A stretch of 64,000 nt of DNA from Rattus norvegicus (taxonomy: Eukaryota; Chordata; Mammalia; Rodentia; Muridae): contig NC_086032.1 in assembly GCF_036323735.1 (NCBI RefSeq), positions 56,188,599 through 56,252,598 on the forward strand, written 5' to 3'. A model generated the notes under the pieces. The model saw nothing but the letters and a program-made list of their open reading frames with translations. It was not told where the DNA came from and made no database searches. Shown one piece after another: positions 1-15,030 of the stretch. A program made the translations under genes and the position numbers. Each line of letters begins with the position of its first letter. Position 1 is the first letter of the stretch.

Positions 1-130
1 AATGTTTGAAAGTGACATCTAATTGAGGAACAAACAAAGTGATGAACCAGAGAAAGATTTGACAGAATGAGTCTGAAAGAGGATATATCCAATTCTCACA
101 AGAACAGACAGAAAAGGAAATGACATAAGA

Positions 131-158
131 GAGGAAAGGAGGGAAGGAGGGAGGGAGG

Positions 159-211
<53 letters not shown>
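131..211. repeat. Purine microsatellite (GGGA)n then (GA)n
   Basis: A run of GGAA/GGGA units passes into more than twenty GA dinucleotides. All purines lie on the plus strand. It is a simple repeat with no coding content; flanks 1-130 and 212-483 hold nothing I recognise. Confidence 0.95.
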
Positions 212-215
<4 letters not shown>

Positions 216-483
216 CAGTTTTACAGAGAAAAGATGCAGATGAAGACAGAAGAAGCTTGATAATGAGAAAGAGCCAGAAGATTAGAGCAAATTAGTTTAA
301 TGCCAAGCAGAACAATTCAGTCAGCTTGAAACCAGTTTGAATCAGTCAGCTTGACGAAGATTTTGGGTCTAAATAGTTGAGTTGATCCATCCAGTTGTAG
401 TTCAGAAAGAACTTGAAAGGGTGAGCATTTTCAGTCTTATACTTATGAGACAATAATAACATCTGGTGAATAAAAGATATTTT

Positions 484-1345
484 TAAATTATTATGCTAAA
501 GTAAATTTATAATAAAATGACTAATAATTTTGTATTCATATGTTAAGGTCATTGCTCTATCATCCTCAGAGAAAATTCTTTCAGTAGACAGAGTGCAGAG
601 TGGGAGAATGTGTTATTCAGCCTTAAATGGGATCTTTATCATTCCTTCCAGTCTTGAGGATCTATACAGAAGCAAAGGAGGAAAGATTATAAGAACTAGA
701 TCTGATAGATGACTCCATGACTATTGTCTTCCAGATATAGCAATACAGTAAACACATGAGCTCACAGAGACTGGAATAGTATGCACAAGTCTCATATGGG
801 TACAAACAAAAATTATTATGCTAAACTAAATTTATAATAAAATGACTAATAGTGTCATATTCATATGTTAAGATCATTGCTATATCATCCTCAGATCAAA
901 TTCTTTCAGAGGGTGGAATTTAACACTGAGACCACAAGTAGACAAAATGCAGAGTGGGAAACACTGCATCATTCTGCAATAGATGGGATCTTTATCCTTC
1001 CTTCAAGCCTCTGGAATCTATACAGAAAAAAAGGAAGTGGACAAGAAATCCCTCCCCTAACCAATAATCAATGTGCAGTTCATACCGACTGAGAGTGTCA
1101 CTTGATATCTCAATCACACACCGAGACAGGCCTTATATGTGGGTCTCACAAAATAAACTGCATAGTTTGTTTTCTGTTTGCTTTGTTTTGATTTGATTTT
1201 TCTTTGTTGTTGTTACTTTATTTTTTCTTTAGTTTTTTCTTTGTGTGAGTGTGTAGGATAAAAAGGAAAAGAAAAACACCATGAACTTAGATGGCTAGGA
1301 GGTGGAAGGAGTAACAGGAGAGGAAAGAACATGATCACAATACAT
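484..1345 (+). mobile_element. Old L1 (Lx-type) 3' UTR with an internal duplication
   Basis: The order of landmarks is that of a rodent L1 3' UTR read in the sense direction: a block ending in an 'aggaaagatt' style stretch, a 'gatgactcca...cttccaga' block, a 'ctcacagagactgg' block, a 'ggaagtggac...cctaacc' block, a T/G-rich stretch and a terminal 'gatcacaatacattttat' tail. A block of about 220 bp (from 484) is repeated from 809. Short open frames at 530-712 and 865-1092 arise from this duplication and are not genes. Divergence is high, so this is an old copy. Confidence 0.6.
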
Positions 1346-1404
1346 TTTATAAAAACAAATTTTATAGATAAAAGTTGTAGTTTATCTACTAGTACTTGGA
1401 TATT

Positions 1405-2175
1405 CTGTACTTTTTTTGGCTAGTATCTACTTATTAGTGAGAACATACCATGCATGTTCTTTTGGGTCTGAGTTACCTCACTCAGGATGATATTTTCTAG
1501 CTCCATCCATTTGCCTGCAAAACTCAGGCTTTCCATTTTTTTAATAGCTGAGTAGTATTCCATTTTGTAAATGAACCACATTTTCTGTATCCATTCTTCT
1601 GTCATGGGACATTTGGGTTGTTTCCAGCTTCTGGCTGTCACAAATAAGGCTACTATGAACATAGTGAAACACATGCCCCTGTGGCGTGTTGCGGCATCTT
1701 TTGGGGATTATCCCAAGAGTGGTATTGCTGGGTATTTAGTTAGATCTATTTCCAGTTTTCTGTAGAACCTCCAAATTGATTTCCAGAGTGCTTAAACCGG
1801 TTTGCAATCCCACCAGCAATGGAGTAGTATTCCTGTTTCTCCATGTCCTCTCACACTCATGTAGTCACATGAGGCCTTGATCTTAGCCATTTTGACTGGT
1901 GTAAGGTAGAATCTCAGGGTTGTTTTGATTTGCATTTCTCTAATCACTAAGGACTTTGAACATTTCTTTAGGTGCTTCTCAGACATTCGAGAATCCTTTG
2001 TTGTTGACTCTCAGTTTAATTCTATAGCCCCTTTTTTGACTGGGTTGTTTGGATTTTTTTGTGGTTAGCTTCTTGAGTTCTTTATATATTTTGGTTATTA
2101 GCCCTGTATTGGATGTGGAGTTAGTGAAGATTTTTCCCCAATCTTACAGATTATACTTAATGTTTCTCCCCACTT
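1405..2175 (-). mobile_element. Old 5'-truncated L1, ORF2 3' end, antisense
   Basis: The minus strand encodes the C-terminal region of L1 ORF2 in several broken frames (1986-1792, 1674-1420). It shares the same order of sequence as the C-terminal ORF2 region of L1-A (5763-6330) but is more diverged. It ends before the EN/RT domains. The element is dead. Confidence 0.8.
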
Positions 2176-2301
2176 TATGAGGATGTACATTTTTTTCTCT
2201 TAACACCCCTCACCAAAATCTGAGAAGTAAGCCAGAGAAATATGAAATTACCAATCTGAAGATTACTTTGTAAATATATACAATATATAATAAACTTTTA
2301 T

Positions 2302-2304
<3 letters not shown>

Positions 2305-2337
<33 letters not shown>
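2305..2337. repeat. (TA)n microsatellite
   Basis: About 16 TA dinucleotides inside AT-rich sequence, close to the broken end of the old L1 at 1405-2175. Confidence 0.95.
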
Positions 2338-2339
<2 letters not shown>

Positions 2340-4365
2340 GCATGGAGAGATTCATATAGTTGAAAATTTTACTTAATCTTTAAAATGTTTAGGGCAATGT
2401 TTTATATTGAAATACATTTTAAATTACATTTTGTAAAACAGTATCTGTAAATATATTCATTATATGAATTTCAAAGTCCACTAAATGGGACAATTATGAT
2501 GCAATTTCATTTTGTATTATTTTGACTTTTTGCCAATGAGTTTACAGCCAAATTTGAGATTTTTTTGCAGTTAAAAATACAACCATTCTGAATGATTTGT
2601 GGGAATCATAAGCATTATTTCAGAAACAACAACCTTATTTGAGGTAAAAAAAATATGTTTGAGAGTGAGAGAATAAAAATGAGATGTAAAGTTAATAATA
2701 AAGTTTTAAGAGTTTTGTTATTTTCTGGATTATGACGAACATTTAGCCCGACTCTGTAGAGGCATACATAGATAGTATGAAGCTTTAAGCTCATTTAACA
2801 AAGAGGAAAGAATTGAAAACCATGTATATTAAGTTAGTAAGCCTTAAATATAATCTTATCAATGAATATAATTATGAGACCAAGGACAAACAGAAAGCCA
2901 ATAAACCTTCAGAGATAAACTGCAAGTTACCATAGAAAAGTCCTGCACACCTATCCTTCCAATTTAATGCTATTTATTAATGAAGAAACAACAAATTATA
3001 CTGGTCATAAAACAAGGGAAAGTACCCCATGCCCTTTATTTCTACCAGTATGTGATTGCTTGAAAAATCATGATGTGAGACAGAAGGCACAAAGGGAACA
3101 CGTGCACCTTGTAGGTTGTCCTTTCCCTTTTGTTTTTAAATGAAGTAATGAGAAGAAAAGTAATTAATGTAGTCAGTTTCAGTGGTTCTAATTAACAAAT
3201 AAAAATAAATATTTGGTAGAGAATATAGATTGAGTTCAAGAGCTGCAGAACTAGTGAATACTAGTCAAAAACAATCTACTCTCAAACTTCCTTAGCTCCT
3301 AAAAGAAGAACTAAAATGAGATGTTAGAAGTATCTGATGCCTAGATATTCATAGGAGCTTTTGCAATGTTTTATGTAAATCAATTATAATACAGCCAACA
3401 CATTTGGATACTTTCTAGTATATATGACTTTATGCTTATAAATAAGCTCAAATGTATCCATTTTTGCTTAAAGATTTGGTCAGAGAAATTGGCAGGAAAT
3501 CTTTACCCATTTTTTTTTCACAATTAGAGAGACCTCCAGTAAAGTAATAGGACCAGAGAGCAATGATTAATTCCAGTATTACATATCGGTTAGCTATTCT
3601 TTTAAAATTGGATCATTGCACTACTCTTCAAAAAAACGCATATTTTTTTCACTAGTACCATATCTTTTTTTATACATTGATTTCTTACCATTTCTGAAAA
3701 TTGCCTGGAAGCAGCTTATATTTGTATAGCTCTGAGATACATATGTTTCTCATTATTGAATAGTACCCTGTATAAGACTTACTCTGATAAGGTAAAATTG
3801 AATTGACTTGATAAAAAATATCTCTTGCTCAAAATAATCATTATTCATAGACCATTCTAGTATCCCACACCAAACACATATGAAAAAAAATCATGAATAC
3901 TGTAGAAGGAGATTTAGATGAAAACAGTCTTCACGCTATTAATATGACTGATAATGAGAAATATCTACTACTCAGTGTATAGGTATGCATTGGTTTTTCT
4001 CCAAGGCTATTGATACTCTTCTATAGGAAAATTTATAAGGCCACACAAATTAGAATGAGACTCTGGTTTATGACCACACACACCCCAAGCATATCTAAAA
4101 TGTAAACTCATTAGTCAGACAGGTTTGACTTTTTTGGACATTGGTACGCTTTTGCTTTTGAAATGAGGTTGGTAACAATGTCTGGTTATGTTAAACTCCT
4201 CCTGCCTGCAACAGTACTAACTTACAGCCACAGTTGTGATGAGGATTAAAGAAATTATGTCAAGAGATGCAAAAAATAAAATAAATTCTTCTATGCACTC
4301 TGTATCATATAATAACACAAAAACTGAAATTATTTTCCTGAGGTCTCAGTGTCACCGCCCTCTAG
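2338..4365. other. Unannotated AT-rich DNA
   Basis: No open frame of note, no clear repeat and no splice-flanked exon candidate was seen on either strand in these 2 kb. Confidence 0.5.
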
Positions 4366-4371
4366 ACAGGT

Positions 4372-4500
4372 TTGTTGGTATAAATCTCTAATACCAGCAT
4401 TTTGAATGGAGGCAGATCTATAAATTTAAGGCCACATTGTTTATATATTGAACTCCAGGACAGATAGGTTTATGTCAAGATATCGTGCTTCAAATAAAAA
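4372..4500 (+). mobile_element. Decayed B1 SINE
   Basis: The segment follows the B1 order: 'ctctaataccagca' (box A-like region), 'ggaggcagatct', 'aaggccacat', 'gaactccaggacag' and an A-rich tail ending 'caaataaaaagaaaag'. Many substitutions indicate an old copy. Confidence 0.6.
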
Positions 4501-4755
4501 GAAAAGAGAATCAAATTAAAAAGGGATGAGAAACTTTTGGCTCCACATTTGATCCTTTTCCTAAAATAACATGTTTTATGATCTTTGAGAACTTATAACA
4601 ACAGAATTAATAAATGCTACAATGGTTCCATTTTTATTCCTAAACTATTTGTAATAAAAAATAAATTATCATTCTCCAGAATGTATTGCTGTATTTGCCT
4701 TACAGTTCTGGAGCAGTTTTATGTAAAATATATATAAGTGACAAAAACTTAATGT

Positions 4756-4773
4756 ATCTGCATAAGAGTTCTT
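4756..4773. repeat. Target-site duplication of L1-A (left copy)
   Basis: The 18-mer atctgcataagagttctt is repeated exactly at 11741-11758. The last six T of the following T-run (4774-4779) are the reverse complement of a short second poly(A). Its first six bases (atctgc) match the L1 5' monomer, so 12 bp are independent of the element. Confidence 0.9.
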
Positions 4774-5041
4774 TTTTTTACATCTATACAATTTACTTTA
4801 TTAAAACTATGCAACATAAATTACCATATGCTTGTTTAGAGTTTCTGGAAAGAACTGGCTTTATGTTGGCTGGTTCTTCATTGTTTAAAGAAATGAGATC
4901 AGGTGATCTTGATCTGTTTCCAAAACAGTTTCCAGCCCATCTTTTCTCTCACTATAGTGTGTCCCCTCCACTCTTGTCTTCATAGTTCCTAACCATGTAC
5001 TTCCTGTTCTGTAAGGCTTGTTTGACAGTGATCCCCCTGTC
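4774..5041 (-). other. 3'-transduced sequence of L1-A
   Basis: This unique sequence of about 262 bp lies between the first L1 poly(A) (T-run 5042-5052) and a second, shorter poly(A) (T-run 4774-4779) that directly abuts the target-site duplication. Read on the minus strand it ends with an AATAAA signal about 18 nt before the second poly(A). This is the arrangement expected when L1 transcription reads through its own weak signal and the flank of the source locus is carried along. It has no coding potential. The source locus cannot be named without a genome search. Confidence 0.8.
4797..4802 (-). terminator. AATAAA polyadenylation signal used for the transduced transcript
   Basis: The plus strand reads tttatt; the minus strand reads AATAAA, 17-20 nt before the poly(A) at 4774-4779. 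Confidence 0.7.
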
Positions 5042-5099
5042 TTTTTTTTTTTAATTAACTTGAGTATTTCTTATATACATTTCGACTGTTATTCCCTTT

Positions 5100-5195
5100 C
5101 CCGGTTTCCGGGCAAACATCCCCCTCCCCCCTCCCCTTCCTTATGGGTGTTCCTCTCCCAACCCTCCGCCCATTGCCGCCCTCCCCCCAACAGTC
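5100..5195 (-). other. G-rich tract in the L1-A 3' UTR
   Basis: The minus strand contains several runs of four to six G in the 3' UTR. The same tract occurs in L1-B (about 20995-21070), L1-C (16620-16680) and L1-E (58757-58835). Such L1 3' UTR tracts are known to be able to form G-quadruplexes; that is family knowledge and is not shown here. Confidence 0.6.
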
Positions 5196-5762
5196 TAGTT
5201 CACTGGGGGTTCAGTCTTAGCAGGACCCAGGGCTTCCCCTTCCACTGGTGCTCTTACTAGGATATTCATTGCTACCTATGAGGCCAGAGCCCAGGGTCAG
5301 TCGATGTATAGTCTTTAGGTAGTGGCTTAGTCCCTGGAAGCTCTGGTTGCTTGGCATTGTTGTACATATGGGGTCTCAGCCCCTTCAAGCTCTTCCAGTT
5401 CTTTCTCTGATTCCTTCAACGGAGGTCCTAATCTCAGTTCAGTGGTTTGCTGCTGGCATTCGCCTCTGTATTTGCTGTATTCTGGCTGTGTCTCTCAGGA
5501 GAGATCTACATCCGACTCCTGTCGGCCTGCACTTCTTTGCTTCATCCATCTTGTCTAATTGGGTGGCTGTATATGTATGGGCCACATGTGGGGCAGGCTC
5601 TGAATGGGTGATACTTCAGTCTCCGTTTTAATCTTTGCCTCTCCCTTCCCTGCCAAGGGTATTCTTTTTCCTCATTTAAAGAAGGAGTGAAGCATTCACA
5701 TTTTGATCATCCGTCTTGAGTTTCCTTTGTTCTAGGCATCTAGGGTAATTCAAGCATTTGGG

Positions 5763-9575
<3,813 letters not shown>

Positions 9576-9633
9576 ATTGGATGTGAGGTTATGTTTGTGT
9601 GCTTTACTTCTCTTTGTTTTGTTGCCAAGACGA

Positions 9634-10821
9634 TTAGTTTCTTGCTTCTTCTAGGGTATAGCTTGCCTCCTTATGTTGGGCTATACCATTTATTATCCTT
9701 TGTAGTGCTGGATTTATTGAAAGATATTGTGTAAATTTGGTTTTCCCATGGAATATCTTGGTTTCTCCATCTATTTTAATTGAGAGTTTTGCAGGATACA
9801 GTAACTTGGGCTGGCATTTGTGTTCTCTTAGGGTCTGTATGACATCAGTCCAGGATCTTCTGGCCTTCATAGTTTCTGGCGAGAAGTCTGGTGTGATTCT
9901 GATAGGTCTGCCTTTATATGTTACTTGACCGTTTTCCCTTACTGCTATTAATATTCTTTCTTTATTTTGTGCGTTTGGTGTTTTGACTATCATGTGACGG
10001 GAGGTGTTTCTTTTCTGGTCCAATCTATTTGGAGTTCTGTAGGCTTCTTGTATGCCTATGGGTATCTCTTTTTTTAGGTTAGGGAAGTTTTCTTCTATGA
10101 TTTTGTTGAAGATATTAACTGGTCCTTTGAGCTGGGAGTCTTCACTCTCTTCTATACCTATTATCCTTAGGTTTGATCTTCTCATTGAGTCTTGGATTTC
10201 CTGTATGTTTTGGACCTGTAGCTTTTTCTGCTTTACATTATCTTTGACAGTTGAGTCAATGATTTCTATGGAATCTTCTGCTCCTGAGATTCTCTCTTCC
10301 ATCTCTTGTATTCTGTTGGTGAAGCTTGTATCTACAGCTCCTTGTCTCTCCTTTTGGTTTTCTATATCCAGGGTTGTTTCCATGTGTTCTTTCTTGATTG
10401 CTTCTATTTCCATTTTTAATTCCTTCAACTGTTTGATTGTGTTTTCCTGGAATTCTTTCAGAGATTTTTGTGTCTCCTCTCTATGGGCTTCTACTTGTTT
10501 ATTTATGTTTTCCTGGAATTCTTTCAGGGATTTTTGTGTCTCCTCTCTATGGGCTTCTACTTCTTTATTTATGTTTTCCTGGAATTCTTTCAGGCATTTT
10601 TGCGATTCCTCTCTGTAGGCTTCTACATGTTCTCTGAGGGAGTTCTTCACGTCTTTCTTGAAGTCCTCCAGCAGCATGATCAAATATGATTTTGAAACTA
10701 GATCTTGCTTTTCTGATGTGTTTGGATATTCCATGTTTCTTTTGATGCGAGAATTGGGCTCCGGTGGTGCCATGTAGTCTTGGTTTCTGTTGCTTGGGTT
10801 CCTGTGGTTGCCGCTCACCAT
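9634..10821 (-). CDS. L1-A ORF1p, intact 395-codon RNA-binding protein
   Basis: ORF1p is the trimeric RNA-binding chaperone that packages L1 RNA in cytoplasmic RNPs. The frame is open from the ATG at 10821 to a stop at 9634. In order there is a short N-terminal part (about 1-48), a long heptad-rich coiled coil (about 49-215), an RRM (about 216-315, including the 'SNLRIIGIEE' strand) and a C-terminal domain rich in basic residues up to 'LEEARN'. The coiled coil holds three tandem 22-residue units encoded by exact 66-bp periods starting at 10441, 10507 and 10573. L1-B has a single unit here. ORF2 starts about 60 nt downstream. The frame is intact although ORF2 of the same element is broken. Expression is unknown. 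Confidence 0.9.
   Translation of the reverse strand: MVSGNHRNPSNRNQDYMAPPEPNSRIKRNMEYPNTSEKQDLVSKSYLIMLLEDFKKDVKNSLREHVEAYREESQKCLKEFQENINKEVEAHREETQKSLKEFQENINKQVEAHREETQKSLKEFQENTIKQLKELKMEIEAIKKEHMETTLDIENQKERQGAVDTSFTNRIQEMEERISGAEDSIEIIDSTVKDNVKQKKLQVQNIQEIQDSMRRSNLRIIGIEESEDSQLKGPVNIFNKIIEENFPNLKKEIPIGIQEAYRTPNRLDQKRNTSRHMIVKTPNAQNKERILIAVRENGQVTYKGRPIRITPDFSPETMKARRSWTDVIQTLREHKCQPKLLYPAKLSIKIDGETKIFHGKTKFTQYLSINPALQRIINGIAQHKEASYTLEEARN
10441..10638 (-). repeat. Three 66-bp tandem units in ORF1 (length-variable region)
   Basis: Each unit begins (plus strand) with gttttcctggaattctttca and is 66 bp long, so it adds 22 residues in frame. Units two and three are nearly identical, and the third differs mainly at its distal end. 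Repeat-number variation at this place is known for rodent L1 ORF1. Confidence 0.9.
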
Positions 10822-11746
10822 CAGATTATCTCTTGTGTTAATTTTTTCTGCTATTTCTGACAGTGGCTAGACTGTCCTATAAGCCGGTGTGTCAGGAGTG
10901 CTGTAGGCCTGTTTTCCTATTTTCTTTCAGCCTGTTATGGGTACAGAGTGTTCTGCTTTCGGGCGTGTAGTTTCTCCTCTCTACAGGTCTTCAGCTGTTC
11001 CTGTGGGCCTGTGTCTTGAGTTCACCAGGCAGGTCACTTGCAGCAGAAAAGTTGGTCTTACCTGTGGTCCCGAGACTCAAGTTCGCTTTCGGGGTGCTAC
11101 CCATGAGCTCTCTGCGGCGGCAGCAAGCAGGAAGATCTGCGCTGCCGTTTCCGGGAGCTTCAGTGCACCAGGGTTCCAGATGGCGTTTGGTGTTTTCCTC
11201 TGGCATCTGAGATGTGTGTGCAGAGTGCAGTCTCTTCTGGTTTCCCAGGCGTGTCTGCCTCTCTGAAGGTTTAGGTCTCCCTCCCACGGGATTTGGGTGC
11301 AGAGAACTGTTTATCCGGTCTGTTTCCTTCAGGTTCTGGTGGTGTCTCAGGCGCAGGGTTCCTGCTGCTCCTGGGCCCTCTCCTACGGGAACCCAGAGGC
11401 CTTATACAGTTTCCTCTTGGGCCAGGGATGTGGGCAGGTTTGGGCAGTGTTTGTGGTCTCTTCCGCTCTGCAGACTCAGGAGTGCCCACCTGACCAGGCG
11501 GTGGGGTCTCTCTCCTACGTGGTCTGGGAGCAGAGAGCTGTTGCGGGCCGGGATCCGTGGGTGTGGGACTCTGGTAAACACAGGAGGTGCCCAGTCCTAG
11601 AGGAATTCTGCCTCTGTGTGTCCTGAGTTCACCAGGCAGGTCTCTTGCAGCAGAAAAGTTGGTCTTACCTGTGGTCCCGAGGCTCAAGTTCGCTCGTGGG
11701 GTTCTTCCCATGAGCTCCCTGGGTGGCAGCAACCAGGAAGATCTGC
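10822..11746 (-). promoter_or_regulatory. L1-A 5' UTR promoter region, one full monomer plus a partial one
   Basis: A block starting 'gagttcaccaggcaggtc' at 11018 recurs at 11625, a 607-bp period matching the roughly 600-bp 5' repeat of rat L1. The outer copy stops after about 120 nt. The region is GC-rich compared with the window average. It would hold the internal RNA polymerase II promoter. Short open frames here on both strands are chance. Confidence 0.85.
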
Positions 11747-11758
11747 ATAAGAGTTCTT
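11741..11758. repeat. Target-site duplication of L1-A (right copy)
   Basis: Exact match to 4756-4773. The first six bases overlap in identity with the monomer sequence, a microhomology at the 5' junction. Confidence 0.9.
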
Positions 11759-12394
11759 AAAGAAGTATGTATGCTCTATAATTGTCTACATATCTAAAAT
11801 CTCAATTCTTTATTTGCTCATTTGCTTACTTACTTAAAGCATTGTTAAGAATATCTCTTGACACAATGTCCCTTCATTTTAATAACCAGAATCAACTAGT
11901 TGCTTGCTTGAGTTATAATTTTTCTAGATGTCTAGTCATCCTGCTTTTCTTAATCTGACAATAATCTGAATTATGGTTGGGCACACAGCCATCAAAAGTG
12001 GGAACAGGGCAAGAATGTGAATGCCTATACCAGAATGTAACTACTTACTGGCACAAAGAGATATTGATTCACTATAATTTGAGAAAATTAAAATATAATG
12101 GATTAGCACTGCATCATAGAACTGTGTTGCTGAAGACGAGGTGTTGATATTCTTGGGAGTTGCGTTTTTGAGCTGCTTCACTGTCTTTCCTTTGCGTATG
12201 AGGATTTAAGTTCTGCTTTTTCTTTAACTGCAGACTTTGAGGATAAAAAATCCACGGTAATATTTTGAATGTTCCAGCTATATTTCAACATTATTTTTCT
12301 CCAGTTTATATCTGCTAATGAAATATATATCCCATAAAAATATAAGGCTTTAAATAATGTAATTAATCTCTGAAATGTGTGTGTACACATGCCC
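11759..12394. other. Unannotated DNA
   Basis: AT-rich, no repeat or gene that I can support. The open frame on the minus strand at 12390-12178 has no recognisable features. Confidence 0.45.
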
Positions 12395-12715
12395 TATGTG
12401 ATAGTTAAGGCTGATTCTCAATTTGAATGGATTTAGAATCACCATGGATACAAATCTTTGAACACTTCTGTTGGTTATCTAGATTAAATTAATTGAAGTG
12501 GGAAGAACCACTCTAAATGAGAGACACACAAGTCTCACAGTGGATAAAACGGAAAGGAGCTGTATGAGCTGCAGCATTCATGTCTTTTTCCAACAGTCTA
12601 TGCAATATAAGCATCTGCCTCAGATAGTGGCTGCCAATGCTTCCCTGCCAGGAAGGACTGTGTTCTCCAACAGCAAGCCAAGTCAACCCTTCCATCCTTG
12701 GGTTGCTTTGTGAGG
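12395..12715 (+). repeat. Rodent interspersed repeat, family not decided
   Basis: The order 'gatagttaaggctgattctcaatttga', 'ggatttagaatcacc', 'agattaaattaattgaagtgggaaga', 'cagcattcatgtct' and a distal 'cccttccatccttgggttgctttgtgagg' matches a common medium-copy rodent repeat that I recognise by eye but cannot name securely (a non-autonomous DNA transposon or MER-like element). It is well diverged. Confidence 0.5.
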
Positions 12716-13385
12716 CATTCAAGCATAGCATGTCAAGTGGCGAATACAGAATATTAGTTCTTGGAAGTAAGACCATCCTTATGTTCCACATGGTCATCTG
12801 GTAATTAAGCATTTGGACAGGCTTACAAGAAAAAGAAATGCTTCACACTTGGGAACAGGAAAGCCCTTAAATATTATAAGTGGAACTTAGTGGATAATTC
12901 TGGTACAGGTTTGAGTAAAAAATGTGGCCAAACATGGATGGTGGAAAACACCCTTCTGAGAGTTCAGAGGGACCAAGACATCTCTCCTGGATAAGGGGCA
13001 ATTGGTTCGATATTGTAACAAATAATACAGTTACAGTCTGACAATGCCCTGAGAACTTGTGGCAGGTTGAATTGATGATAATAAACTGATTTGTTTTGCA
13101 CAACAAATGTTAAAACAGTAACATTCAGGATTAACCACGATTATTGTCTACTGTCTCATCTAGGCATACAGCAAGAAAGGTTTAAAAGTAGATGAGAGAG
13201 CATAGCAAAAATGGCATACTTAGAGACAACGAATTGCAAAGCATCTGGAAAGAATAGAAGGATTGTATCCTCACAGAAAAACAGGAGGCCCTTTATTAAT
13301 ACAACAGGAAATGTGCTCCAAAGACAAGACTTTATCCATTTAAGGTTCAACCGTCTGAAAATACAAATTCATTTGAAAGAGGATT
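12716..13385. other. Unannotated DNA
   Basis: No gene or clear repeat seen. Confidence 0.4.
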
Positions 13386-13765
13386 CTTTTTATAATGCAT
13401 TTATTTATTCACTTTACATCCCAGTATCAGTGCCCCCTCCTCCTAACCCCCTGTCCTCAAGCCCCAATCCTCATCCCCAATCTCACCCCCTCTCCCCCAC
13501 ACAAGTTACTGCAGGATTAGGCACATTCTTTTCCACTAAGGCTGGACAGGACTGTCCATTTAGGGGCACAGGATCCACAGGCAGGCAGGCATCAGGCTCA
13601 GGAACAGTCCCCAGCTCCAGTTGTTAGGGGATCCTCATGAATGAATACTAAGCTGCTCATCTGCTACATATATGCAGGAGACCAATGTCTTTGTTTGGTG
13701 AGTCCGTCTCTGGGAGCTGCAAAGTGGAGAGGTTAGTTGACTCTGTTGGTCCTCCAGAGAAAAGG
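13386..13765 (-). mobile_element. Old L1 (Lx-type) 3' UTR, antisense
   Basis: The plus strand begins with an inverted tail 'atgcatttatttattcactttaca', then a C-rich tract, then the blocks 'ggatccacaggcaggcag', 'ctccagttgttagggg', 'gctgctcatctgctacat' and 'gttgactctgttggtcctcc', the reverse order of an Lx 3' UTR (compare the sense copy at 48718-49130). Confidence 0.7.
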
Positions 13766-14750
13766 ATTCTTATGAAGACAGTGCTGTAAAGGAGTTTCCT
13801 GTTCCAAGGAAACATCCAGAGAATAGTTCCTCCAAGTCAGCACACAAGTCAATGCAACTGTGCTCCAAAGGAGCCAGGCTCCAATCTGTGCTGGCAGCAG
13901 AATTTGACGGAATTGTACACAAGATACTAATTTAGGAAGCAGGAGAACAGCAGGGCTGCAAGTTTCATTGAATCTTGAACCCTTGATCCTGAGAGCCATT
14001 GAGGACAGCAGTGTGTTAGGGTTATAGTGTACTGAAATAAACTCTGTGAGTCTCCTATGTAAAACTGTAAAATGAAGCATACTTTGTGGTGAAGAGTTTG
14101 TGATTCTAGAGAACATAAAACCATATACTGGGGAAACAAGCAGGCTGTCTCAAAAGAGAATCTATGTGTACTTCAAATAGTGATGGAGCTGTAGGGTGAG
14201 GCTACCAAAGCCTTTTGGGGCACAGTAACCTTATGTGAGAAATGGATAATAAAGAATCCACATATGTTCACTATAATTCTAGTGTATTTTTCCATTAAAA
14301 TAAAAAAAGAAAAACAACTAACTATTGGGGTTTTTAAGTATTATGTTGAGCATTCAAGAGTAGAGAAACAGAAGTTCAACCATCAAAAATTAATGTCTGG
14401 CAAAAGAAGACTCAATCTGTTACTTGTGAGATAATTATTAGGATTTGTATGAGCTGGAAGTGGGAAAGGCAAGCCTTCTGGGCAAGCAACAGATTACAAG
14501 GAAAGGAAAGCTATGGAGAAATTATGACCACAAGACAGATGGAGAAGGAGAAAAAAATAGAAGATGAAATTTGATTAAGCAACTGCTTAAATTCCAATAA
14601 CCTGACTGTGCCTCTCTTTTATTTAGTTTTACTACAGCTATAATGAAATATGATAAAAAGGAACATGGAGGATAAAAGGTTTTATTTTCTTTATGATTGC
14701 TCTTCACTGTTCAACAACAGAGAAAGCCAGAGCAGGAACTGAAACAAGAC
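13766..14750. other. Unannotated DNA
   Basis: No gene seen. The minus-strand frames at 14139-13733 have no recognisable domain, skewed composition or repeats and are taken as chance. Confidence 0.4.
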
Positions 14751-15030
14751 AGGAACCTGGAGGCCAGAGTTGACACAGATGCATGAAAGGGTGCTGCTTA
14801 TGGGCTTGCTCCACATGGTTTGCTCAGTCTGTTTGTTTGTTCATTTGTTTGTTTATAGAACAACAAACACTGGCACTGCCCATGATGGCATGGACCTCCT
14901 CCATAAATCTCTAATTTAAAAATCATCCTATGGGCTTGCTATAGCCCAATCTTTTGAAGTCTTTTATTCAATTGAGACTCTGTCTTTTCTTATGATTCTA
15001 GCTTGTGTCAAGTCGACTTTTAATATTTAG
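14751..15030 (-). repeat. Rodent interspersed repeat, antisense copy
   Basis: The blocks 'aggaacctggaggccaga', 'gggcttgctccacatggtttgctcag', 'atcctatgggcttgct', 'caattgagactctgtc' and 'ctagcttgtgtcaagtcgact' are the reverse complement, in the same order, of the copy at 31434-31836. Family name not certain. Confidence 0.65.

Noticed and set aside
10052..10618. 188-codon plus-strand frame as a membrane protein
   Set aside because: It is the antisense shadow of L1 ORF1; the hydrophobic look comes from reading a Lys/Glu-rich frame backwards.
11016..11626. Long plus-strand open frames in the L1-A 5' UTR as host exons
   Set aside because: They fall wholly within the GC-rich L1 monomers and recur in shifted form in L1-B, so they are by-products of the repeat.
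13733..14139. Overlapping minus-strand frames as a small gene
   Set aside because: No domain, no splice or promoter signal, and frames of this size are expected by chance in 64 kb.
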